DNA of 64,000 nucleotides, taken from positions 744,001-808,000 of the forward strand of contig NZ_CP024634.1 in assembly GCF_003711265.1 (NCBI RefSeq), in the 5' to 3' direction. Below the pieces are notes generated by a model. It was not told the origin of the DNA and did not search any database. It worked only from the letters and a program-made list of their open reading frames with translations. The position numbers were made by a program, and so were the translations under genes. Positions 34,015 to 43,214 of this stretch are shown here, piece after piece (the stretch's first letter is position 1; each line of letters starts with the position of its first letter). Source of the DNA: Bathymodiolus thermophilus thioautotrophic gill symbiont. GTDB lineage: Bacteria > Pseudomonadota > Gammaproteobacteria > PS1 > Pseudothioglobaceae.

Positions 34015-34587
34015 ATGAATTTTTCTTGGCAAAAGCCTGTGTTGTTTGTGTTGCTTTTAAGCCCTTTTTTGGTGCTTGTGGCAGATGTATTTTTGGGTCA
34101 TTTAATTGACCCAGTTGAAGAGATTACCAATCCAACGGGGCAATGGGCGTTTAGATTTTTGTTGTTGAGTTTGTTGGTTACGCCGTTGAATCAAATTTTG
34201 CCTTTTTCAATTATTAAATATCGCCGTATGATTGGGGTGTTTAGTTTTTTTTATGCGTGTTTGCATTTGGGTATTTTTTTAATCAGTCAAGAGTTTAGTG
34301 GCGTGCTTATTGTTGAGGATATTGTGAAGCGACCTTATGTGACGATTGGTTTCTTGGCTTTTATATTGTTATTTTTGTTGGCAATAACTTCGACCAATAA
34401 AATGATGCAGCGACTTGGAAAGCGCTGGAAAAAATTACACAAAAGTATTTATTTGATTGCGATATTGATTGCCATACATTTTTATTGGCAGGCAAAATCA
34501 TCAATGGATATTGAGCCGATGATTTATACTTTGATTGTCTTGTTATTACTTAGTTTTAGGGTGGATTGGAAAAAATGGTTAAAATAA
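34015..34587 (+). CDS. msrQ: Heme-binding membrane subunit MsrQ (YedZ)
   Basis: A 190-residue integral membrane protein of the ferric-reductase-like family that passes electrons from the respiratory chain to MsrP. About five to six hydrophobic segments are visible, with heme-ligand His candidates in ACLHLGIF, KLHKSIYL and AIHFYWQ. The motif GQWAFRFLLLSLLVTPL is typical of the family. It lies seven bases after msrP and overlaps the next gene by 13 bases, so it belongs to the same operon. Confidence 0.95.
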   Translation: MNFSWQKPVLFVLLLSPFLVLVADVFLGHLIDPVEEITNPTGQWAFRFLLLSLLVTPLNQILPFSIIKYRRMIGVFSFFYACLHLGIFLISQEFSGVLIVEDIVKRPYVTIGFLAFILLFLLAITSTNKMMQRLGKRWKKLHKSIYLIAILIAIHFYWQAKSSMDIEPMIYTLIVLLLLSFRVDWKKWLK

Positions 34588-35882
34588 TTGTAGTATTTAT
34601 TGGTCTATATGTTGCTCAAGTTTGGGCACTGGAAGGCGTTAGTCAAGTGACATTAAAAAATGGTTTAAACATTATTGTCAAAACTGACAAGCGTGCACCT
34701 GTGTTTATTTCTCAACTTTGGTATAAAGTAGGCTCCAGTAATGAAAAGCGACCATTAACAGGGGTGTCGCATATGTTGGAACACATGATGTTTAAGGGAA
34801 CAAGTGACTACAAAACGGGAGATTTTTCCAAGATTATTGCGCGTAATGGTGGGCGTGAGAATGCTTTTACTTCCAAAGATTATACGGCTTATTATCAGAC
34901 AATGCACAAGTCAAAATTGGCGTTGGCTCTGAAGATGGAGGCGGATAGAATGCGCCATTTGCAATTGTCTAGTGATGAGTTTGAAAAAGAACGAAAAGTG
35001 GTGATTGAAGAGCGTCGATTGCGCATTGAAGACAACCCAAATGCCAAAGTGGCTGAACACCTGAATTTGATTTCTTTTGCTAAAAAAGGTGCTTATCATG
35101 CGCCAGTTATCGGATTTCAAGAAGATATAGAAGGCTATAAATTAAGTGATTTACGCACCTGGTATGAGACTTATTACGCACCGAATAATGCAACTTTGGT
35201 GGTCGTTGGTGATGTTGATGCAGAGGAAGTAATTGCCTTGGCACGGCAATATTTTGGTGCGTATAAGAGCAGTGCAAATATTGACAATATTGACAATCCA
35301 TCTATTACACAAACGGGGCAATCCCATGTGTTAAAACTGAAAGCGGAACTGCCTTTTTCCATACTGTCATTTCCTGTCCCAAGTCTTAAAACTGCAACGG
35401 ATAAACACAGAGCCTATGCCTTGAATATGTTGGCATTTGTGCTGGATAACGGGTTGTCCAAAACATTGGTTAGAGAGCAACAAATTGCTTCTAGTATTGG
35501 CGTGGGTTATGGGCTGTATGACAAATACGATACTTTATTAACACTGAGTTTTATCCCTGCAAAAGGGGTGAGTGATGAAGTGGTGTTATCTGCTATCAAA
35601 ACACAGGTTGCTGAATTGATTAAAAAACCTACGGTGATTGAAGCGGAATTATTGCGTACTAAAATACAACTTGAAGCCAATTTTGTATTTGAGCAAGACC
35701 ATATAGGTACCCAATCTTATTATTTGGGTATGCTGGCAACCGTGGGTCTGGGTATCGAAACGCTATTTTCCTATGTGGATAAAATGCGTGTCGTGAGTGC
35801 TGAGGATATTGCTCAGGTTGCCAAACAATATTTGCATTTTTCTGCTGCCAATTCGGTGGTACTTATTCCACAAGGAGATTAG
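34575..35882 (+). CDS. M16-family zinc peptidase, catalytic type
   Basis: About 435 residues starting at the ATG at 34575; a TTG nine bases upstream is also possible but less likely. A short signal peptide is present (KIIVVFIGLYVAQVWA). The inverted zinc motif HMLEH is complete (residues 66-70) and the downstream zinc ligand region EERRLRIEDNP is present, as in processing-peptidase-like M16 proteins. It is followed directly, with no gap, by a second M16 protein lacking the zinc motif. Such pairs form a heterodimer with one active and one inactive subunit. The substrate is unknown; periplasmic location is inferred. Confidence 0.93.
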   Translation: MVKIIVVFIGLYVAQVWALEGVSQVTLKNGLNIIVKTDKRAPVFISQLWYKVGSSNEKRPLTGVSHMLEHMMFKGTSDYKTGDFSKIIARNGGRENAFTSKDYTAYYQTMHKSKLALALKMEADRMRHLQLSSDEFEKERKVVIEERRLRIEDNPNAKVAEHLNLISFAKKGAYHAPVIGFQEDIEGYKLSDLRTWYETYYAPNNATLVVVGDVDAEEVIALARQYFGAYKSSANIDNIDNPSITQTGQSHVLKLKAELPFSILSFPVPSLKTATDKHRAYALNMLAFVLDNGLSKTLVREQQIASSIGVGYGLYDKYDTLLTLSFIPAKGVSDEVVLSAIKTQVAELIKKPTVIEAELLRTKIQLEANFVFEQDHIGTQSYYLGMLATVGLGIETLFSYVDKMRVVSAEDIAQVAKQYLHFSAANSVVLIPQGD

Positions 35883-37178
35883 ATGAAAATCTTACTTTTA
35901 CTTTTGTTGTTTTCAAGCAACATTTATGCCCAATTAAATATCCAGCATTGGACAACGCCTGAGGGTGCAAAAGTGTTGTTTGTGCAAACTCAAGGGTTGC
36001 CAATGTTAGATATTGATCTTAATTTTGATGCTGCCAGTAGCAGAGAAGGTGCGCAATATGGTTTGGCCGCTCTAACCAGCAGTTTGTTAGGTACGGCTAC
36101 CCAAAATCGCAATGAAGAGCAAATTATTAGCGCTTTTGAGTCTGTGGGTGCGCAATTTGGCAAGAGATCATTAAAAGATATGTCAATCTTATCGTTGCGT
36201 ACACTGTCAAGGGAATCGGTTTTAAGAGAGGCACTTAATATTTTTACCGAAGTTGTTGCTCAACCGAATTTTCAACAACAATATTTAAGTCGTGAGAAAC
36301 GCCAAACCTTGCAATCTATTAAAGCCAACAAACAATCTCCAGACAGCGTAGCCTCGATAGCCTTTGCTCAGGCAGTGTTTGGCAAACACCCTTATGCTCA
36401 CAGTAAAATTGGTACGCCAGCAACGATTGAAGCGATTAGTCTAGACGATTTAAAGCGCCATTATCAGCAGTTTTTCGTTGCCAAAAACTTGACCATTTCT
36501 TTGGTGGGCGATGTCAGTAGGGCGAGAGCCAAGCAGATTGCACGCCAACTTTCACATGGTTTGAACATGGGTAAAAAAGCCGAACTTAATCCGCTTGTTA
36601 AGCCACTTAATCAAGCGCAAGAAATTCACATAGATTTCCCTTCAAAACAGACGCATTTACTCATTGGACAAGTGGGTATTAGCCGTTCTCATCCTGATTA
36701 TTATGCTCTATATTTGGGTAATCATATATTTGGTGGCAGTGGGTTGGTTTCCATTTTAAGTGATGAAATTAGGGAGAAAAAAGGCTTGGCTTATTCGGCT
36801 TATAGTTATTTTAGCAAAATGACCTCTAATGGCTATTTCTTATTAAAACTACAAACCAAAAATACCCAAGCTGAGGAAGCAAAAGCGACTGCTCTTGCTA
36901 CTTTAAAAAACTTTGTCAATAAAGCCGTGAGTCCACAACAACTGCAAGATGCTAAGGACAATATCATCGGTGGCTTCGCCCTGAAAACTGCCAGTAATGC
37001 TAATATTTTGATTTATCTGTCTATTATCAGTTTTTACGACTTACCTTTAGATTTTTTAAGCAGTCTTACCGACAAAATTAAAGACATTAGTGCGCAAGAT
37101 GTGCAAAGTGCCTTTAAGCGTTTGATTGACACCGACAAACTTATTATTTTGAGTGTAGGAGGTGCAAATGCAGAGTAA
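35883..37178 (+). CDS. M16-family peptidase-like protein, non-catalytic partner
   Basis: A 431-residue protein with a signal peptide (MKILLLLLLFSSNIYA). Where the zinc motif HxxEH should be it has LAALTSSLLGT, so it cannot bind zinc. It keeps the Arg/Tyr substrate-binding pair of inactive M16B partners in REKKGLAYSAYSYF. It starts at the base after the stop of the catalytic M16 gene (TAG-ATG), which suggests translation coupling and equal amounts of both. Probably the partner subunit. Confidence 0.93.
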   Translation: MKILLLLLLFSSNIYAQLNIQHWTTPEGAKVLFVQTQGLPMLDIDLNFDAASSREGAQYGLAALTSSLLGTATQNRNEEQIISAFESVGAQFGKRSLKDMSILSLRTLSRESVLREALNIFTEVVAQPNFQQQYLSREKRQTLQSIKANKQSPDSVASIAFAQAVFGKHPYAHSKIGTPATIEAISLDDLKRHYQQFFVAKNLTISLVGDVSRARAKQIARQLSHGLNMGKKAELNPLVKPLNQAQEIHIDFPSKQTHLLIGQVGISRSHPDYYALYLGNHIFGGSGLVSILSDEIREKKGLAYSAYSYFSKMTSNGYFLLKLQTKNTQAEEAKATALATLKNFVNKAVSPQQLQDAKDNIIGGFALKTASNANILIYLSIISFYDLPLDFLSSLTDKIKDISAQDVQSAFKRLIDTDKLIILSVGGANAE

Positions 37179-37506
37179 TACTATTTTGTTGTTTTCTTAT
37201 GGCACTTTGCAAGACACCTCTGTGCAAATTGAAACTTTTGGGCGTGAACTTACAGGGTATGACGACCAATTATTGGGTTATAAATTAGCAAAGATTGCCA
37301 TTCAAGATCAAAAAGTTGTTGCACTGAGTCGTGAAGCATATCATCCAATTGCAGTTGTTAGTCAATCTGAGCGCATATCAGGCAAAGTGTTTGAAATCAG
37401 TGCCGAAGAATTGGCACAATCCGATCAATATGAAGTTGCCGATTATCAACGGGTATTAGGAAAAATGGCATCAGGCACACCCGCTTGGGCGTATGTAGCG
37501 GCTTAA
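37168..37506 (+). CDS. Gamma-glutamylcyclotransferase-like (AIG2 family) protein
   Basis: About 112 residues. The YGTLQ motif near the N-terminus and the SGKVFEIS and EVADYQRV segments match the GGCT/AIG2-like fold, whose members cleave gamma-glutamyl groups or act on related amides. The ATG at 37168 is preferred to the GTG at 37162, because AGGAGG at 37157-37162 sits correctly for the former and overlaps the latter. It overlaps the end of the M16 gene by 11 bases. The exact substrate is unknown. Its stop overlaps the stop of the convergent dehydrogenase. Confidence 0.85.
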   Translation: MQSNTILLFSYGTLQDTSVQIETFGRELTGYDDQLLGYKLAKIAIQDQKVVALSREAYHPIAVVSQSERISGKVFEISAEELAQSDQYEVADYQRVLGKMASGTPAWAYVAA

Positions 37507-40500
37507 AGTAATACTTTTTCAATATGCACAGACTTAACAAAGTCTTTTTGCCAATTTTTACCCAGTTGTTGTTCAGCGATTAACTCTATTGGGTAAATTG
37601 GTTCAACACCTGTTGAATCGCTATAACGCGACAAACCTTGTCGACAAGCAGGGCAGGTGGTAAGCATTTTGATTGGCTTGTCGGTTGATGATAGCGTTGC
37701 TAAATCTTTTTTTATTTCAGTTTCCTTGCGAAATTTCACCTGTTTGGCAATATCGGGACGGGCAACTGCAAAAGTGCCTGCTTCGCCACAGCAACGGTCG
37801 TTGCTAATAACATCTGAGTTCATAATTTCAGAGATGACAGTGCTTGAATCTTTTGACTTAATTGGGTCATGGCAGGGGGCATGATAGAGATATTGTTCGC
37901 CAGTATTATCAAGTGTTACCTTGTTTTCTAACAAGTATTCGTGAATGTCAGTTAGGCGAGAATTTTTAAAAATACCGCCCAATTCATAAGTCATTAACTG
38001 GTCAATGCAGGTGCCACAAGAGGTTAGTATGTGTGTGATATCAAGATAATTGAGCGTGTTTGCCATGCGATGAAATAGGACACGGTTGTCAGTTGCCATA
38101 GCGTTGGCTTTTTGCTCGTAGCCACTAGATTTTTGTGGGTAGCCACAGCATAAATAACTGGGTGGCAACACGACTTTTACACCCTGATGATATAACAGTG
38201 CAATGGTTGCTAAACCGATATTGGAATATAGGCGTTCTGAGCCACAACCAGGGAAATAAAATACGCTGGGTGAGTCAGTAGTGGATTTTTCAGGGTGCGC
38301 TAGAATGGGAATACTGCCTGCATCATTAATATTGAGTAGGCTTCTTAGTGGTGCTGCTGATGTGTCAGTTGGCAGGGGTTTGTCTAAAATTGTTACCAAT
38401 TCTGTAAAAGGGCTGGGCTTGCCCACGGTTTTATCGGGCTGTTTTTTTAAGAATGATTGACTTAGTTTTGAAGTGATATTTTGTGCTTTGTAACTAAAGT
38501 CAATCAGGAGTTTTTTGGTGAGGTTAATTTTCCATGGCTGAGTCATATTGAGATAAGCAATAGACGCTTTAGAGGCGATATTGGTGTGTCTTTGTTTTTG
38601 TTTTACCAAGATATTTTTCATCTTAATAGAAACATCGCCAAAATCAATATTCACAGGACAAGGTTTCTCGCAACGATGGCAAATGGTGCAATGGTCTGCC
38701 ACATCGTTCAATTCATCAAAATGGTCAATTGACACGCCACGACGCGTTTGCTCTTCGTAAAGAAAGGCTTCGGAGATAAGGTTGGTACCGATGATTTTAT
38801 CACGCGGTGAGTAGAGTAAATTGGCCTCTGGGACATGGGTGGTACAGACATCTTTGCATTTGCCACAACGAAGGCAGGATTTTACCATGTCATTAATTTC
38901 GCCAATTTCACTACTTTCTAAAATCAACGCCTCCTGTTCAACCAATTGTAGTGAAGGGGTAAAGGCATTTTCCAAGCCACTGTTCGGCATCAATTTGCCT
39001 TTGTTAAAATGTCCGTTGGGGTCAATTTTATTTTTGTAATTGACAAATTCTTGTTTGAATTCAGCTGATAAATATTGGTATTTAGTGAGTCCAATACCGT
39101 GTTCACCTGAAATAACCCCACCAAGTTGCTCGGCTAAAATCATAATTTCATCCACCACTGCTTCCGCTTGTTGCAGCATTTTTGTATGATGAGAATGCAC
39201 AGGAATATTGGTATGCACATTGCCATCACCAGCGTGCATGTGGGTGGCGACAAATAAACGAATTTCTCGGTATTCGCTATGAATGGCGCTAACTTCCTTG
39301 CGCACATTGATAAATATATCACCCATTAGTAAATCGTTTAAAGGTTGGGCAAAATCATTCACATAAGAAATCACACGCTCGCCTGTTTGTAAGGCTTTAA
39401 AGCCAGAATCTTGTGCCAAACTTGCCAAGGCATCTTGCCACTCAAAATTGACTTTATTCAGCAAGCACAAGGCCAAGGTAATTTTGTCTTTTACCAAAGT
39501 GGATTCTGGGTTAATACCTTGAAAGTAGGCTTTAATTGCATCCAATGTGGCAAGTTTGTTTTTAATGGATAAGCGGATATTGATGTGTTCAATGCCATGG
39601 CTATAATCACTAAGTTTATCCAGTGGGATGACCACATCTTCGTTGATTTTAAAGGCATTGGTATGAGCGGCAATGGCGGCGGTGTTAGCACGATCTTGCC
39701 AAAAGGTTTGGCGTTTTTCTAATGACTTGGCGACAAAACACTCGCCTCCTCTGGCTTGTGCTAAAGTAATGATTGTATCGATTTGAGTGCAGAGAGAGGC
39801 TTCATTTTCAGCGCTAATATCAATTAATAGCACCATTCTTGGGAGTTCTGGACGGTTGGCTTTTGTGGTGTAGTTGACGGCCTTAATGTAGCGGGCATCG
39901 AGGTGTTCCATACCTACTAAATCAACTTGTGTATTGGTATCAATGTTGTCTTTGATCTCAACAATGCTAGATACTGCTAATTGTAAATCGTGGCCAAAAA
40001 ACTCCAAACAAAGTGTGTTAATATATTTGAGTGGCTGGTGGAGGACAAATTCAGCAGAGGTGATAAAGCCATCACAACCTTCTTTTTGAACCCCCGGTAA
40101 TCCATCTAAGAATTTATTGGTAACATCTTTGCCCAAGCCACTTTTACGCAGACTTGCAGATTTAATATCAAGTCTTTTGGTATCAATAATGGTTTGTGCG
40201 TCGGCTTTTAATGTGTGAATGTTAAAACTCACTTCGTCTAACAATTGAATCTTGTCTTGATTGTGGTCAATACGCACCACTTGCAGCCACTCCCCATCGG
40301 GCATCACCATTTTCCAAGAGAGTAGATTGTCAATCGTTGTTCCCCATCTGAGTGCTTTTTTGCCCCCTGCATTCATGGCCACATTGCCACCAATCGTGCA
40401 AGCATCTTGTGAAGTTGGATCAACGGCAAACACCAAGTTATTTGCTGTTGCTACTTCGCTAACCCGTTTGGTAATCACACCTGCACCAACATTAACGCTG

Positions 40501-41186
40501 TGCATACCGTTGTTGCACTGTACCGTGTCAATAAAACTGAGTTTTTCAGTATTAATCACCGCAGTTTGTGCGTTTAAAGGGATTGCACCGCCGGTATAGC
40601 CTGTACCACCACCTCTGGGGATAATGGTTAAACCCAGTTTAATGCAAGTTTTGATAATGGCGGCAATTTCAAACTCAGTATCTGGTGTAATGACCACCGC
40701 AGGATATTCAACCCGCCAGTCAGTTGCATCAGTTGCATGGGAAGCGCGTGATAAGGCGTCAAAACGAATGTTGTTATTGTGGGTAACTTTGAGCAGTGCT
40801 TTTTTAATACGATTTTGATTGCTTTGAAATTCACTTAAACACGCTTTAAAGTCATCTACTGCTTGGTCAGCACTGCGTAATAGTTCAAGCACTTTTTCAT
40901 TGCCATCGGAGCGTGTGCGAATTTGATTCAGACGATAATATAGTGCCTCAGTAAGTGATTTCCAGCGGCGTTTATTTTTGATTAAGTCTTCTTGTAAATA
41001 GGGGTTACGATTAACTACCCACATATCACCCAGCACTTCGAATAACATTTTAGCACTCCGACCAGTATTGCGATTTTCTCGTAATTGATTTAACAAATCC
41101 CATGATGCCTCACCTAGGAAACGACGCACAATTTCTTTGTCAGAGAATGAAGTGTAGTTATAAGGAATTTCGCGATATTGTTGCAA
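37503..41186 (-). CDS. Fused FAD-linked dehydrogenase and Fe-S oxidoreductase (DUF3683 type)
   Basis: A 1,227-residue fusion like GlcD plus GlcF. N-terminal DUF3683-like region (about 1-130), FAD-binding PCMH-type domain (about 160-300, PRGGGTGYTGGAIPL), FAD-oxidase C-terminal domain (about 430-730, with HMHAGDGNVHTNIPVH and SGEHGIGLTK), two 4Fe-4S motifs (CLRCGKCKDVC and CTICHRCEKPCP), and a pair of CCG (Cys-rich) domains (FPGCGSERL, LCCGYPQ, SCGTC, CCGEAG). Family members oxidise D-2-hydroxy acids such as D-lactate, glycolate or D-2-hydroxyglutarate and feed electrons to quinone. The substrate cannot be told from sequence. Length is normal for this fused type. It stands alone, convergent with the msrP operon. 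Confidence 0.9.
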   Translation of the reverse strand: MQQYREIPYNYTSFSDKEIVRRFLGEASWDLLNQLRENRNTGRSAKMLFEVLGDMWVVNRNPYLQEDLIKNKRRWKSLTEALYYRLNQIRTRSDGNEKVLELLRSADQAVDDFKACLSEFQSNQNRIKKALLKVTHNNNIRFDALSRASHATDATDWRVEYPAVVITPDTEFEIAAIIKTCIKLGLTIIPRGGGTGYTGGAIPLNAQTAVINTEKLSFIDTVQCNNGMHSVNVGAGVITKRVSEVATANNLVFAVDPTSQDACTIGGNVAMNAGGKKALRWGTTIDNLLSWKMVMPDGEWLQVVRIDHNQDKIQLLDEVSFNIHTLKADAQTIIDTKRLDIKSASLRKSGLGKDVTNKFLDGLPGVQKEGCDGFITSAEFVLHQPLKYINTLCLEFFGHDLQLAVSSIVEIKDNIDTNTQVDLVGMEHLDARYIKAVNYTTKANRPELPRMVLLIDISAENEASLCTQIDTIITLAQARGGECFVAKSLEKRQTFWQDRANTAAIAAHTNAFKINEDVVIPLDKLSDYSHGIEHINIRLSIKNKLATLDAIKAYFQGINPESTLVKDKITLALCLLNKVNFEWQDALASLAQDSGFKALQTGERVISYVNDFAQPLNDLLMGDIFINVRKEVSAIHSEYREIRLFVATHMHAGDGNVHTNIPVHSHHTKMLQQAEAVVDEIMILAEQLGGVISGEHGIGLTKYQYLSAEFKQEFVNYKNKIDPNGHFNKGKLMPNSGLENAFTPSLQLVEQEALILESSEIGEINDMVKSCLRCGKCKDVCTTHVPEANLLYSPRDKIIGTNLISEAFLYEEQTRRGVSIDHFDELNDVADHCTICHRCEKPCPVNIDFGDVSIKMKNILVKQKQRHTNIASKASIAYLNMTQPWKINLTKKLLIDFSYKAQNITSKLSQSFLKKQPDKTVGKPSPFTELVTILDKPLPTDTSAAPLRSLLNINDAGSIPILAHPEKSTTDSPSVFYFPGCGSERLYSNIGLATIALLYHQGVKVVLPPSYLCCGYPQKSSGYEQKANAMATDNRVLFHRMANTLNYLDITHILTSCGTCIDQLMTYELGGIFKNSRLTDIHEYLLENKVTLDNTGEQYLYHAPCHDPIKSKDSSTVISEIMNSDVISNDRCCGEAGTFAVARPDIAKQVKFRKETEIKKDLATLSSTDKPIKMLTTCPACRQGLSRYSDSTGVEPIYPIELIAEQQLGKNWQKDFVKSVHIEKVLL

Positions 41187-41225
41187 TTGAGAATAGAAGT
41201 GATTAAAGTGGGATTATTTTACTAT

Positions 41226-41386
41226 GAGACCTTTGTATAAATATGGGTGATTAGTAAAATTCAATTTTTACCCACTTGGTGATTTTCTTAAACCTTGTCC
41301 TAGCAGAGCTAAGGCTGGGTTTAAAAAATTGCCAAGTGGGTGAAAAGTGGATTGTTGATGATTATTCATATTTATGCAAAAGTCTC
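41226..41386. repeat. Palindromic MITE-like repeat A, copy 4
   Basis: Full-length 161-bp copy, somewhat diverged (GAGACCTTTGTATAAATATG start). It lies in the upstream region of the dehydrogenase gene. Confidence 0.82.
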
Positions 41387-41391
41387 ACTAT

Positions 41392-41492
41392 GAAACCTTT
41401 GTATAAATATGGGTGATTGGCAAAATTCAATTACCGCCAAGCAAGTGAAAAGTAGATTGTTGATAATTATTCATATTTACCCAAAAGGCCTC
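41392..41492. repeat. Palindromic MITE-like repeat A, copy 5 (101 bp, internally deleted)
   Basis: Lies five bases after copy 4 in tandem. Ends are kept but about 60 inner bases are lost. Confidence 0.75.
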
Positions 41493-41532
41493 ACTATAAT
41501 AACACCTGTTTATTGTTTTATTCGAGGTTATT

Positions 41533-41955
41533 ATGTTGTGGGTAAAGGCATTTCATATTATTAGTATCATCACTTGGTTTGCGGCATTGTTTTATTTGCC
41601 TCGTTTGTTTGTTTATCACGCTATGAGTAACGATAAAACAAGTGTTGAGCGTTTTAAAATCATGGAGCGCAAACTCTATCGTGGCATTATGATGCCAAGT
41701 TTTATTTTGGCAACAGCATTAGGGGCTTGGATGGTGATAGACGGTTGGGCCTTTTATGCAACGCAATATTGGTTACATGCTAAATTGGCATTGGTCATCC
41801 CCTTGATTGTTTATCATTTTTATTGTGGGCATTTACTTACTGCATTTAAGCAAGATAAAAACACGCATTCGCATATTTTTTACCGTTGGTTTAACGAATT
41901 TCCCGTATTATTATTAGTGGCCATTGTTATTTTGGTTGTGGTGAGGCCTTTTTAG
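41533..41955 (+). CDS. hemJ: Protoporphyrinogen IX oxidase HemJ
   Basis: A 140-residue membrane protein with about four helices, converting protoporphyrinogen IX to protoporphyrin IX in heme synthesis. Family features: KAFHIISIITWFAALFYLPR near the start with the conserved His, MERKLYRGIM, LHAKLALV, and the ending FNEFPVLLLVAIVILVVVRPF. It stands alone on plus, and its 3' end overlaps the convergent chloride-channel gene by 29 bases. The start is just after a GAGG ribosome site (TTCGAGGTTATTATG). Confidence 0.94.
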   Translation: MLWVKAFHIISIITWFAALFYLPRLFVYHAMSNDKTSVERFKIMERKLYRGIMMPSFILATALGAWMVIDGWAFYATQYWLHAKLALVIPLIVYHFYCGHLLTAFKQDKNTHSHIFYRWFNEFPVLLLVAIVILVVVRPF

Positions 41956-43207
41956 AAAATTTTTCAGCCAATGCTTCGTAAATAGGTTGGTGATAAATTT
42001 GTTTGGAAATGAAATTAGCAGCAAAAGCAACGACCAACCCTGGAATTAGCAAGTGCAAACCCATCGTCATTTCAAGAATTACAAAAGTTGAAGTAAGTGG
42101 CGCTCTAATCACCGCACTTAAATAGCCAATCATCGCCATGATCACAACGACTTGCATATCAATTTGTGTATAAAAATTAGCAACTTCCGCCCCAATTCCC
42201 GCACCAATGGAAATACTTGGCATAAATACCCCACCTGGAATAGTGGAGACAAAAGAAGTTAAAACAGCAAAGAATTTCATTATCACAAAGTCTAAACCCA
42301 GCGCCTGATGATTAAGTATTTGTAAGATTTCCGTATGTCCAGAGCCTGCAATTTGCCCTTTTGAAAAGTAGTTAAACAGTGCTATAATCATCCCCAAACA
42401 CAATGCTATAACCAATATTTGAGTTTTATTGTTTGCGACCAACTTGTTAATGAAATAAATTGTCATTCTAGAAAATAACCCACCCAAAACACCAACAACA
42501 ATTGCCATAGGTAGCAGTTGCCAAATTAAAGTTAAATCCAATGAATACGAAGAAAAATCCCCCAAATACGGCTGATTACCATGATATAAAATCTCTAAAA
42601 AATAAACCAAGAGACCCACCATCATAATTAAAATTAGCGCCTGCTTCTTTAGATTTCTGCCAATTTCTTCATAAGCAAATAGTATGCCAGCAATCGGCGT
42701 ATTAAACGCTACAATCAACCCTGCACTACCACCAATAGCAATTAACGCATGAATTAAAAATTTTCGATTAAGTTTGAGAAAACGATTAAATCCATAAAAA
42801 ATAGAACCTCCAATATGAATACTCGGCCCCTCAATACCAATCGGCGCACCTCCTAACATGGTTAAAAATATAAGCCCTATTTTTCCCGCCGCCACCCTAA
42901 ATGAAAGCAATTTTTCACGAATAGATTTGTTACGAGAATCCGTTGCCGCAATTAATTGTGGAATACCACTACCCTGCACAAAATGACAATATTGTTTTGC
43001 AAAATAAATAATACCAACAAAAGTAATCGGCGTAATAATAAAACTCAACGCTGGATGTTTGGCAATTAATGTTTTAAAAATATGCTGCGAATACTCACTA
43101 ATTTGCAAGAAAAAAGTAATCGCAATCACCGTCAAAACACTCGCCAATATCAACGATGCATAAACTTTTAATTCATTGGGGAAATGATAGGATAAGTATT
43201 TTTTCAC
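41927..43207 (-). CDS. ClC-family chloride channel or H+/Cl- antiporter
   Basis: About 426 residues if started at the GTG at 43207, eight bases after the cysM stop; the frame also stays open upstream inside cysM to an ATG at 43345, which I consider unlikely. Ten or more hydrophobic helices. Chloride-site motifs are complete: GSGIPQL, GIEGPSIHIGG (with the gating Glu), NTPIAGILFAYEE (the internal proton Glu) and PGGVFMPSISIGAG. Both glutamates present suggests an exchanger and not a channel. No regulatory CBS domains follow. Probably transcribed with cysM. Confidence 0.88.
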   Translation of the reverse strand: MKKYLSYHFPNELKVYASLILASVLTVIAITFFLQISEYSQHIFKTLIAKHPALSFIITPITFVGIIYFAKQYCHFVQGSGIPQLIAATDSRNKSIREKLLSFRVAAGKIGLIFLTMLGGAPIGIEGPSIHIGGSIFYGFNRFLKLNRKFLIHALIAIGGSAGLIVAFNTPIAGILFAYEEIGRNLKKQALILIMMVGLLVYFLEILYHGNQPYLGDFSSYSLDLTLIWQLLPMAIVVGVLGGLFSRMTIYFINKLVANNKTQILVIALCLGMIIALFNYFSKGQIAGSGHTEILQILNHQALGLDFVIMKFFAVLTSFVSTIPGGVFMPSISIGAGIGAEVANFYTQIDMQVVVIMAMIGYLSAVIRAPLTSTFVILEMTMGLHLLIPGLVVAFAANFISKQIYHQPIYEALAEKFSKKASPQPK

Positions 43208-43214
43208 ACTTTGA

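Noticed and set aside
37162..37167. GTG start six bases upstream for the GGCT-like gene
   Set aside because: It lies inside the AGGAGG ribosome site that serves the ATG at 37168.
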